Origin: a virus
Direction: 5' to 3' (one strand)
Virus record (IMG/VR): IMGVR_UViG_3300022927_000164
Coordinates: 1-20,112 of that record
DNA: 20,112 nucleotides
This document shows, in pieces, positions 7,035-13,399 of the stretch. Positions within the stretch are counted from its first letter, which is position 1; every line of letters begins with the position of its first letter. A program made the translations under genes and the position numbers. The notes beneath the pieces are model-generated. The model was not told the DNA's origin. It ran no database searches and was given only the letters and a program-made list of their open reading frames with translations.

Positions 7035-8121
7035 TACGCTTCTTCATACTAGCAACAAACTGTTCACGCAACCATTCAAAATCATTGATCTTGTTTAATG
7101 CTTCAACGTCATCTTTGTTTGCTTCACCGTATTCTCTACCTTCTAGTGCGCCTTTGATACAGTAGCGTCCAAAGCGAGCACCATTATCTACAGTACACCA
7201 GGCTTCTAATCGTTCAGCAGTCTCTTTCACAGGAGCATTTGGATTAATCTGACTTGCTAGTTTAACACATTCACGGAATGCTGCTCTCCATGTTCTGTAT
7301 GGATCTTTGTTAAAGTTGGTAATGTTACTTACGTCACTAACTGGTTGATAGAACGAACTACCAGTACTAAAGTCAGGAAGTTCATGTCCCATTTCTTCTA
7401 GTTGTTTTTTAGGGAATAGTTTTACAGCACCATAACCGTATTCCAATCCATTGATTGGGTTTCTGGCTGTCCACACATAAGTCGTGTTATGTCTACTTGA
7501 TAATGGCGGAATAAAATCAAAGTTAAATCTTTCCATAATTTGAGCATCAGCATCAACTATATAAACCATTTCAGTAGTTGCTCTTTTACCAACTTCCCTA
7601 TGAGCATTGCCAATACCTTCAATATTTTTTACATGTTTGGCATCAGGAAAACGTTCTTTTAGGCTAGTAAAGTTTCTATCTGCTTCTGCTTCATGGAAAC
7701 TAATCATAAAGATTTCAAAATCAGCATCGTGGTAAGTAGCATGGATACTATTTTTTAAACTACCATGAGCAAATCCGCCTGTGGGTACAAGTCTCAAATC
7801 TCCCCAACGCACACTACGTCTGCTTCTTTTACCAATACGTGGAAACTCATGTACAAAACTACGTCCTTCAGCACTTGGTTTATAATGCCAGGGAAAATCT
7901 TCTCTAACAACATTGCCCTTTTCCAGTACCCAAACCATATCTGATTGAGTGTTATATTGTCTAGCGACGTCTAAATAGTCGTCAAATAAAGGTAATGCTT
8001 GATCGATTTCATGTACTGGATAACTCTGGAATATATGCTTTTTCAATCTATCCCATGGAGTAATTACATTCTGTTCTTTAAACTCAAATAATTCTGATTT
8101 CAAATCTTTAAAATTAATCAT
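7021..8121 (-). CDS. GT-A-type glycosyltransferase, phage family, 366 aa
   Basis: Probable nucleotide-sugar-dependent glycosyltransferase. The GT-A-like core lies at residues 134-200: FEIFMISFHE, then a helix with FTSLKERFPDAKHV, then IEGIGNAHREVGKRATTEMV, ending in the metal-binding type motif Asp-Ala-Asp (190-192, in YIVDADAQI). Related proteins with the pattern E-x-x-A-D-x-x-x-x-x-L-x-x-x-F-P-x-A-K and a terminal V-D-x-D-A are frequent in large marine phages. Downstream segments YVWTARNPINGLEYGYGAVK and the C-terminal helical part may form the acceptor site. The start overlaps the upstream glycosyltransferase stop by 8 bp (ATGATTAA). The acceptor could be phage DNA, fibre protein or a host polysaccharide. 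Its 3' end overlaps the Nudix gene by 14 bp. Confidence 0.7.
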   Translation of the reverse strand: MINFKDLKSELFEFKEQNVITPWDRLKKHIFQSYPVHEIDQALPLFDDYLDVARQYNTQSDMVWVLEKGNVVREDFPWHYKPSAEGRSFVHEFPRIGKRSRRSVRWGDLRLVPTGGFAHGSLKNSIHATYHDADFEIFMISFHEAEADRNFTSLKERFPDAKHVKNIEGIGNAHREVGKRATTEMVYIVDADAQIMERFNFDFIPPLSSRHNTTYVWTARNPINGLEYGYGAVKLFPKKQLEEMGHELPDFSTGSSFYQPVSDVSNITNFNKDPYRTWRAAFRECVKLASQINPNAPVKETAERLEAWCTVDNGARFGRYCIKGALEGREYGEANKDDVEALNKINDFEWLREQFVASMKKRITAG

Positions 8122-8764
8122 TACAATCGCCTTTTATAGTATATGATTTTGTACCGATGTGAGCAATGTTTTTACTCAAATCATTTTCTAGCCAGACATC
8201 GTATCCTGCTTCTTTTGCTTTTGTACAAAAGTATATATCTTCTCCCATGAGACTATCATTAACTTCGTCCCAAGAGATTCTAAAATGTGGTGCTGGTATG
8301 TTTTCGTAAACTTCTCGTTTTACTAACATACACCCCATACCAACTGCCCAAATCTTTTGTATTCCTGTTCCATCATATACTCTGCTATCTAAGTCGTGTT
8401 CACTTCTAAAAGCAACAGGCCTGTGTGGCGGAACCCTTGTGCTATAGTTACATGCTATAATATCTTTATCATGCGATAGCAGGGCGTTTAAGGTGTATGT
8501 AGGGAAAGATATATCACTATCAATCCATAACAAATGTGTACAATCTGTGTCTAATGCCTGTTCTACTAATTCTTGTCTCTGCATTGTAACTTCGCTACCC
8601 ATAACCATGTTTACCGTAATCTTTTGACCAGCCTGCCCGCACTTATATGTAAGATTGGACAGACTGTTCGCAAACATGATGGTTACAAAGTCACGCACAG
8701 GAACGCAAATAGCAACCCTAGCATCAGTGTTCGTTTTATAATGAAATTTGGGTATGCTTACCAT
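8114..8764 (-). CDS. GT2-like glycosyltransferase, 216 aa
   Basis: A compact GT-A-fold protein. It begins with a strand ARVAICVPVRDFV (15-27) that would start the nucleotide-binding fold. The Asp-x-Asp motif that binds metal and the sugar-nucleotide phosphates is at 82-84 in HLLWIDSDISFP. VGMGCMLVKREVY (141-153) fits the acceptor-loop strand, and GED (174-176, MGEDIYFCTKAKEAGY) fits the catalytic-base region of GT2 enzymes. A final H-I-G (202-204) may be a third metal ligand. It starts one base inside the stop of the 139-aa gene (TAATG) and ends 8 bp inside the next glycosyltransferase, so the three genes form one operon. There is no membrane segment, so it should be cytoplasmic. Sugar and acceptor are unknown. 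Confidence 0.8.
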   Translation of the reverse strand: MVSIPKFHYKTNTDARVAICVPVRDFVTIMFANSLSNLTYKCGQAGQKITVNMVMGSEVTMQRQELVEQALDTDCTHLLWIDSDISFPTYTLNALLSHDKDIIACNYSTRVPPHRPVAFRSEHDLDSRVYDGTGIQKIWAVGMGCMLVKREVYENIPAPHFRISWDEVNDSLMGEDIYFCTKAKEAGYDVWLENDLSKNIAHIGTKSYTIKGDCND

Positions 8765-9183
8765 TAGTCCTGAACAAGATCAGTGGCAAGTTCCGCTTCA
8801 ATTTGACGAACGTTTTCGTTCAATGTTTTAGCAAGTACAGTAGCACTCTTTACACTGGCGGCAAAGGCATCATCACTAAGAGCGGCCATATGATGCATTG
8901 TTTCTGGTTGTACCTTACCAATGGTAAGGATATCAATAGCGGCTAGTTTTGCTAGACGCTCAATCCAGTACTGCTCTTCTTCTGCTTCAATATTTGCTAA
9001 CAATTCTTCTACATTGTTGTTAGCCGCAAAGTCATCATAAACTGCCTGTAGTACTGGAAGATCAGGATGATTTGCCGCTTTTGCCGCTTCTAATTCCACA
9101 GTAAGTGCCTGTGCTTTTCTTGCGGCAGTTGGGTGCGATCCCAACACAAATGTTTCGATTTCGAAACGTGTACGAATACTCAT
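8764..9183 (-). CDS. Conserved-looking 139-aa protein of unknown function
   Basis: A small, acidic, Ala- and Glu-rich protein, almost entirely helical by appearance (for example LLANIEAEEEQYWIERLAKL and a C-terminal helix ending ENVRQIEAELATDLVQD). It has no signal peptide, membrane segment or recognised catalytic motif. The ATG at 9183 is preceded by AGGAGA (9191-9196), and two overlapping sigma70-like promoters lie directly upstream, so this is the first gene of the operon that continues into the two glycosyltransferases. Its stop overlaps the next ATG by one base. It could be an adaptor or assembly factor, but nothing in the sequence decides this. I do not recognise the family. Confidence 0.85.
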   Translation of the reverse strand: MSIRTRFEIETFVLGSHPTAARKAQALTVELEAAKAANHPDLPVLQAVYDDFAANNNVEELLANIEAEEEQYWIERLAKLAAIDILTIGKVQPETMHHMAALSDDAFAASVKSATVLAKTLNENVRQIEAELATDLVQD

Positions 9184-9204
9184 AGATTTTTCTCCTGTGA
9201 ATTT

Positions 9205-9248
9205 ATTATAGAGTTTCTTTATTATACTGTAAAGTATTAAAAAGTCAA
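9205..9248 (-). promoter_or_regulatory. Two overlapping sigma70-like promoters for the glycosyltransferase operon
   Basis: On the minus strand, TTGACT (9243-9248) is followed after 16 bp by TATAAT (9221-9226), and TTTACA (9228-9233) is followed after 17 bp by a second TATAAT (9205-9210). Both -10 boxes are perfect. The first -35 lies inside the 3' arm of the terminator hairpin at 9241-9265. Leaders would be only about 15-35 nt. No late-type ATAAATAC box is seen here, unlike upstream of two of the fibre genes, so earlier expression is inferred. Confidence 0.65.
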
Positions 9249-9265
9249 CTGAATCAGTTGACTTT
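9231..9265 (-). terminator. Rho-independent terminator ending the fibre block
   Basis: A perfect 11-bp inverted repeat (AAAGTCAACTG, 9241-9251, and CAGTTGACTTT, 9255-9265) with a 3-nt loop lies just after the stop at 9271. Read on the minus strand, the hairpin is followed by a T-rich stretch (TTTTTAATACTTT, counting the end of the stem). The + strand side lacks a T run, so it acts on leftward transcription. The stem is only moderately GC-rich, so termination may be partial. Confidence 0.7.
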
Positions 9266-9270
9266 ATAAA

Positions 9271-9453
9271 TTAACTAGCGCCTGTCGGATTAGGATTCTG
9301 CCATCCGCCAAATGTGGCTGATAGTCTAATGTTTGTTGTAACGTTAGGTGAAATATATGTTCCTAAACTATACAAACTTTGAGTACCTGACAAACCAAAG
9401 TATGTTCTGATACTTCCGATACTAATGGTAGAGCCGGTTGCTGGTAGTGCCAT
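9271..9453 (-). CDS. Small 60-aa virion-type protein (fibre or tail tip associated)
   Basis: A short Ser/Thr/Gly-rich protein starting MALPATGSTISIGSIRTYFG. Proteins that open with M-[AS]-L-P-x-[ST]-G-x-[IL]-[ST]-[IL]-x-x-I are common in phage tail and fibre clusters and are usually annotated as structural or hypothetical; this is a short example. It ends SATFGGWQNPNPTGAS with no further domain. AGGAG at 9461-9465 lies seven bases before the ATG, and the gap to the upstream fibre stop is only two bases, so it is co-translated with the S74 fibre. It is followed by a terminator, which makes it the last gene of the fibre unit. A tail-tip or fibre-connector role is inferred from the start motif and position. 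Confidence 0.7.
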   Translation of the reverse strand: MALPATGSTISIGSIRTYFGLSGTQSLYSLGTYISPNVTTNIRLSATFGGWQNPNPTGAS

Positions 9454-9455
9454 TA

Positions 9456-11390
9456 TTATTCTCCTCTTTGGATATTTTGAATTTGACTTTTTAGATCATC
9501 AATCTCTGATTGTTGTTCTTTTACTGCTTGAATTAGTAGTGCCACTATACGATCATATTTAACTGCTTTTATACCATCTTCCCTAGTACCTACTACTTCG
9601 GGAAGAACAGTTTCGATCTCCTGAGCAATCACACCTACATCATGTTTACGAATAAAATAATTGTCTTCGCCACCTTTTGCTTCTAGGTAATCTTGCGTCC
9701 AGTCAAATTCAACACCACGAATCTGCTTAACTTTATTTATCGCATTATCAATTTCAACTACGTTTTCTTTTAATTTTTCGTCAGAACTGTAATACGCTGT
9801 AACGTCTGCTGTAGCACGAATATCTCCAGCAGTACCGCTTGCCGCTGTTCCGGCGCCTATACTATTAAACTGAATATTAATACCGCTACTACTACTCGTA
9901 TCTACTAATTCTTTCCAGGCACCTGAGTGAGCAAAATAACCTTTACCTTCAGCATGTACATGAGCAAACATACCGTGATAACTTGAAGCAGATGGTAAAT
10001 CGCCAGTAGTAGCATATACATTTGAATATGTTATTTTATTTGTGCCTAAATTTAAATCAGCACCCTCAATGTGTGTTCTAACTTTTGTATCAGTATAATA
10101 TTGTGCAGTTGTATGTTCTGCTAAATCTGCTGTGGTATTTTGGGCTAAATCAAACGCACCTGATCCTAGACTTAAATTTGATCCGTCTGCGCTAAGTGTT
10201 GCACCACCAAGGCTAATTGTAGTACCGCTCAAATACAAATCTCTAAATTTAAATGTAGTACTACCTAAATCATAACTAACATCTGTGTCTGGAATAATAT
10301 GCCCGGCTACAGTAGTTGCGCCAAGTGTTTTGTTAGTTAGTGTATCTGTAGAACTTGCTGTAATGTAACCATTTGGATTAGTAGCATTATACGGCGTATA
10401 TCCCAACGCACCTGTTACATCTCCGCTTGTTACTGTATAACCTGTAATGTAACCACTGTCGTTTGTAAATGTGCTTACATTTGTTGGCTGTGTATAACTA
10501 ATAACACCTGTTGTGTTATTATAACTAATACTACCTGTAGCACTTATAGCAGCTCTCGCTCTAGCATCTGTATAATATAAGTTAGCAGAACCTTCTGAAA
10601 TACCGTCAGTGTTACCAGTAAATGTTGATGAACTACCAAATGCTGTATACGCTGAGCCATCGTTTGTAAATTCCCAAACATTGGTGCTTTCATTATATCT
10701 AATAAACACATTGGCTTCAGTGCCACGTTCTACTTCAATACCAGCATTTTGACTTGGTGTTCCAGTTTCGTCAGCGTTTAGTGTAATAATAGCATCGCCA
10801 ATGTTCACTGTATTTGAATTTACAGTGGTTGTTGTGCCACTAACTGTTAAGTTACCACCAATAGTAACATTTCCACCTAATGCAGTGGCAAGATCTGTGT
10901 TAAAATCACTTGTGCCATATGTACTCGCTGTTGGTGCTGCAATCCATGTGCTTGTGGCATTTTCCCAGGTTAATACATAAGTGTCTGCTCTAGCACTATC
11001 GTCTATATCTGCTAGATCACTTAGATTAGCACTAGCAATACGCAAATCTACTCTGCCATCTGTATAGTAAAGATTACTTGATCCTTCAGCAAGGGCATCT
11101 GTATCTGCCAAGGAACCGCCTGAAATTGCACTTGTAACATAACTTTGTGTAGCAAGTGTGCCACTTTCGTCTGGTAAAATTAAATCTCTGTCTGCTGTTA
11201 CTGTTGTTGCTTGTAATTTTGCTTCATAGTCATCAGGGGTTGTGCCTTCAAATATGACTTTTGTTCCTTGCTTTATCCATACATTTTGATCTGGATATAA
11301 AGCAATATCTTGTCCAGACGCACTCTGTAATTGAGTTGCTCCTGAACTGTCTACATCTATGACTGTTTGATTTATTACTTTAAATGCCAC
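9456..11390 (-). CDS. Tail fibre with C-terminal S74 intramolecular chaperone, 644 aa
   Basis: Probable trimeric fibre. The N-terminus (MAFKVINQTVIDVD) parallels that of the next fibre. Residues of about 47-80 carry an F-E-G-T-T-P-D-D...T-A-D-R-D-L-I-L-P-D module seen in many phage fibres. GNLTVSGTTTTVNSNTVNIG (near 177-197) opens a module shared with the other three fibres. A GDLPSASSYHGMFAHVH...YFAHSGAW segment (near 455-495) is shared with the 777-aa fibre. The last 109 residues are an endosialidase-type chaperone (peptidase S74): S536-D-E-K-L-K541, then DVGVIAQEIETVLPEVV and AVKYDRIVALLIQAV, ending in a coiled coil. In the family this domain trimerises the fibre and then cuts itself off just before the serine; the Ser-Lys pair is present. 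The start is GTG, supported by AAGGGG at 11399-11404 and homology of the start to the 628-aa fibre. Confidence 0.85.
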   Translation of the reverse strand: MAFKVINQTVIDVDSSGATQLQSASGQDIALYPDQNVWIKQGTKVIFEGTTPDDYEAKLQATTVTADRDLILPDESGTLATQSYVTSAISGGSLADTDALAEGSSNLYYTDGRVDLRIASANLSDLADIDDSARADTYVLTWENATSTWIAAPTASTYGTSDFNTDLATALGGNVTIGGNLTVSGTTTTVNSNTVNIGDAIITLNADETGTPSQNAGIEVERGTEANVFIRYNESTNVWEFTNDGSAYTAFGSSSTFTGNTDGISEGSANLYYTDARARAAISATGSISYNNTTGVISYTQPTNVSTFTNDSGYITGYTVTSGDVTGALGYTPYNATNPNGYITASSTDTLTNKTLGATTVAGHIIPDTDVSYDLGSTTFKFRDLYLSGTTISLGGATLSADGSNLSLGSGAFDLAQNTTADLAEHTTAQYYTDTKVRTHIEGADLNLGTNKITYSNVYATTGDLPSASSYHGMFAHVHAEGKGYFAHSGAWKELVDTSSSSGINIQFNSIGAGTAASGTAGDIRATADVTAYYSSDEKLKENVVEIDNAINKVKQIRGVEFDWTQDYLEAKGGEDNYFIRKHDVGVIAQEIETVLPEVVGTREDGIKAVKYDRIVALLIQAVKEQQSEIDDLKSQIQNIQRGE

Positions 11391-11398
11391 GGCACTTT

Positions 11399-11404
11399 CC
11401 CCTT
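11399..11404 (-). promoter_or_regulatory. Ribosome binding site fixing a GTG start
   Basis: On the minus strand AAGGGG lies eight bases before the GTG at 11388-11390. An ATG a little upstream (near 11411) is out of frame and soon meets a stop. The protein begins M-A-F-K like the paralogue's M-A-F-R, so GTG is the likely start. Confidence 0.6.
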
Positions 11405-11412
11405 TGTTTCAT

Positions 11413-11421
11413 GTATTTATG
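11413..11421 (-). promoter_or_regulatory. T4-type late promoter box (CATAAATAC)
   Basis: On the minus strand ATAAATAC (11413-11420) overlaps the stop codon of the upstream 628-aa fibre and lies 22 bp before the GTG start of the 644-aa fibre. It is the same 8-mer as at 1167, 3540 and 13340. The overlap means the promoter is embedded in the end of a coding region. Confidence 0.6.
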
Positions 11422-13303
11422 TAATCCACACCGCATCTATTTCATCTGATGCTTCTAAAATGTCAGCACTTACTGTAATTGTACCGTTACTGGTATTAAC
11501 ACTTACTTCACTTGATCTCATGTGTAATCTGTTAATGAATATGTTGTAATTAACAGCATCGCTTAAATCAAAACCCAGCGTAGCCGCTGAAATTGCTAGA
11601 GTACTACCTGTATTATTTGTGACATCACTTGCTGTTACTACATAAGGACTACTATTTTCGTTGCGTGTTAAATTTGCTTGTACGTCACTTGTTAGAGCAA
11701 TGGTTCCACTTTGATCTGGTAAAGTAATAGTTCTATCCGCAGTTGGATCTGTTGCTGTTAAAATTGTTTCAAATGCATCGTCAGTTGATCCTTCAAATCT
11801 TATACTTGACGAACCGTACTCAATAACACCGTATTGGTCTATTGTGTATAATCTTGTAAAATCATTTGAAGTATAACCTGAAGTAACTGCTGTTACCTCG
11901 CTACTATTTGAACTTACTGTAACATTGCTTTGTTGTGATGAATCTCTAGGAATAATGTCAATGTCACAGGTTATAGTTCCATAAATGGTAGCGTTTATAC
12001 CTAGAGCAAAAATAAAACCAGCAGTTGTTGTTTCTTTTGTCCACAAATAAGGTGTTACCATTCTAGTACTTGTACCAGTAAGTTCTTCACTGTATGTCGC
12101 ACTCCAACTTAAATCTGGTAGTGTATTACTTCTGAAACCCATGTTAACATATAAAACTTGAATTGCTGATCCAGACTGCACTGTTACACGACCAATAACT
12201 TGATAGTTTTGACTGCTACCACTCGGAATAATTGTTACTACTGGTTGAAATTCTCCATTTACTAGATAACTATTACTGCCAGCGCCGCCACCATTAAACT
12301 TTTGTGCTGTTCGCATAGTATTGGCATTTACAAAACGTTGTTCAATAAATTTAGGACTGTTGCTACCATCTTCAAATGTTGGAGCTCTTAATGTTTTATT
12401 TTCTAATGTATCTGTTGAAGTTGCTGTAATTTTTGTGTCTAGTTGTGTTTGGATAGCACTTGTAACGCCATCAACATAGTTCAGTTCAGCGGCTGTCGCT
12501 GTGACTGCTGTTCCACCTATATCAATGCCGCCAACTTTGATTGTACCTAATGTACCACTACTGACTTCGTTTGTTACTGCTCCATCTGTGATAAATGTAA
12601 ACTTACCATCACTGTCGTCAAAGCCAAAGAAACCTACTTTAGTATTACCTCCAGTATTCCATTTGAAAGCAATACCTCTGTCTTTGTTATCATCACTAGC
12701 ACTGCTACCCAGTGTTATAATAGGGTCTGCGATATCAACTACTGTGCTATTAACTGTTGTTGTAGTACCACTTACTGTCAAGTTTCCACTGACTGTAAGG
12801 TTACTACTAATTGTACCACCAGATGTGCTTAATTTTCCATCTAGTTGTGTTTGAATATTGCTAGTGACGCCATCGCTGTAGTTTAACTCTGTTATGGTGC
12901 TTGTTAAACCTGTTAGCGTAGTCGCTGAATCAGCATTACCAGTCACGTTACCAGTAAGGTCACCTGTAACATCTCCAGTTACGTCGCCAGTAAGATTACC
13001 TGTAACATCGCCAGTTACATTTCCAGTGAGACTTGCTGTAATTGTGTTTGCTCTAAAGTTAGCATAACTTGAAATACTTACATCACCAGTTGTTGAACCA
13101 TCTTCGCTTGTCACAATAACAGCAAACTGGTCAGCACTTTCATCCCAAATTAATCCAACGTTATCATAACTACCCCTAGCATAAATTGTACCCACATCAT
13201 ACGCATTATTTCCAGTGATTCCATAGTTAAAAACTAAAAGCGGATCTTCAATATTTGCTACATCTGTGTCAATGAGTTGTAGATCGATTTTTCTAAAGGC
13301 CAT
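11417..13303 (-). CDS. Tail-fibre-like repeat protein without S74 domain, 628 aa
   Basis: Likely fibre or fibre-associated virion protein. The N-terminus (MAFRKIDLQLIDTDVAN) may be the attachment part. Residues of about 93-120 are a 4-residue T-G-[DN]-[VL] repeat coded by seven 12-bp units (12942-13025). Two ELNYxDGVTSxIQTQLD units flank an SGNLTVSGTTTTVNSTVVDI module (near 168-190) followed by SDDNKDRGIAFKW and KVGFFGFDD, shared with the right-edge fibre. A central region (about 320-480) is less repetitive and could be the receptor-binding part. Near 496-535 is the F-E-G-S-T-D-D...T-A-D-R-T-I-T-L-P-D module. The end (FINRLHMRSSEVSVNTSNGT...EIDAVWIT) matches the beta end module of the right-edge fibre. 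It has its own terminator-promoter unit upstream. Confidence 0.8.
   Translation of the reverse strand: MAFRKIDLQLIDTDVANIEDPLLVFNYGITGNNAYDVGTIYARGSYDNVGLIWDESADQFAVIVTSEDGSTTGDVSISSYANFRANTITASLTGNVTGDVTGNLTGDVTGDVTGDLTGNVTGNADSATTLTGLTSTITELNYSDGVTSNIQTQLDGKLSTSGGTISSNLTVSGNLTVSGTTTTVNSTVVDIADPIITLGSSASDDNKDRGIAFKWNTGGNTKVGFFGFDDSDGKFTFITDGAVTNEVSSGTLGTIKVGGIDIGGTAVTATAAELNYVDGVTSAIQTQLDTKITATSTDTLENKTLRAPTFEDGSNSPKFIEQRFVNANTMRTAQKFNGGGAGSNSYLVNGEFQPVVTIIPSGSSQNYQVIGRVTVQSGSAIQVLYVNMGFRSNTLPDLSWSATYSEELTGTSTRMVTPYLWTKETTTAGFIFALGINATIYGTITCDIDIIPRDSSQQSNVTVSSNSSEVTAVTSGYTSNDFTRLYTIDQYGVIEYGSSSIRFEGSTDDAFETILTATDPTADRTITLPDQSGTIALTSDVQANLTRNENSSPYVVTASDVTNNTGSTLAISAATLGFDLSDAVNYNIFINRLHMRSSEVSVNTSNGTITVSADILEASDEIDAVWIT
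12942..13025 (-). repeat. 12-bp tandem repeat in the 628-aa fibre, 7 units
   Basis: Seven degenerate 12-bp units on the + strand pattern GTNA-x-x-T-x-x-CCW, each coding four residues T-G-[DN]-[VL] on the minus strand. The same unit occurs in the other large fibres. Confidence 0.75.
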
Positions 13304-13339
13304 GTTATTTGCTAACTCCGTATACTTTTATCTTATACT

Positions 13340-13348
13340 GTATTTATA
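13340..13348 (-). promoter_or_regulatory. T4-type late promoter box (TATAAATAC)
   Basis: On the minus strand TATAAATAC matches the T4 late consensus TATAAATA exactly and adds the C seen at the other three sites. It lies 36 bp before the ATG at 13303 and directly follows the T run of the terminator at 13351-13378, so termination of one fibre transcript and initiation of the next share about ten bases. Confidence 0.75.
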
Positions 13349-13378
13349 AAAAAAGCGGCGTATTGCTACGCCGCTTTT
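13344..13378 (-). terminator. Rho-independent terminator after the 777-aa fibre
   Basis: A perfect 12-bp stem (AAAAGCGGCGTA, 13351-13362, with TACGCCGCTTTT, 13367-13378) and a 4-nt loop. On the minus strand the GC-rich stem runs into seven T residues, a classic intrinsic terminator, 22 bp after the stop at 13400. The + strand side has only four T, so it may work weakly in the other direction. Confidence 0.88.
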
Positions 13379-13399
13379 CAGGTCAGTTAAACTTAAAAC

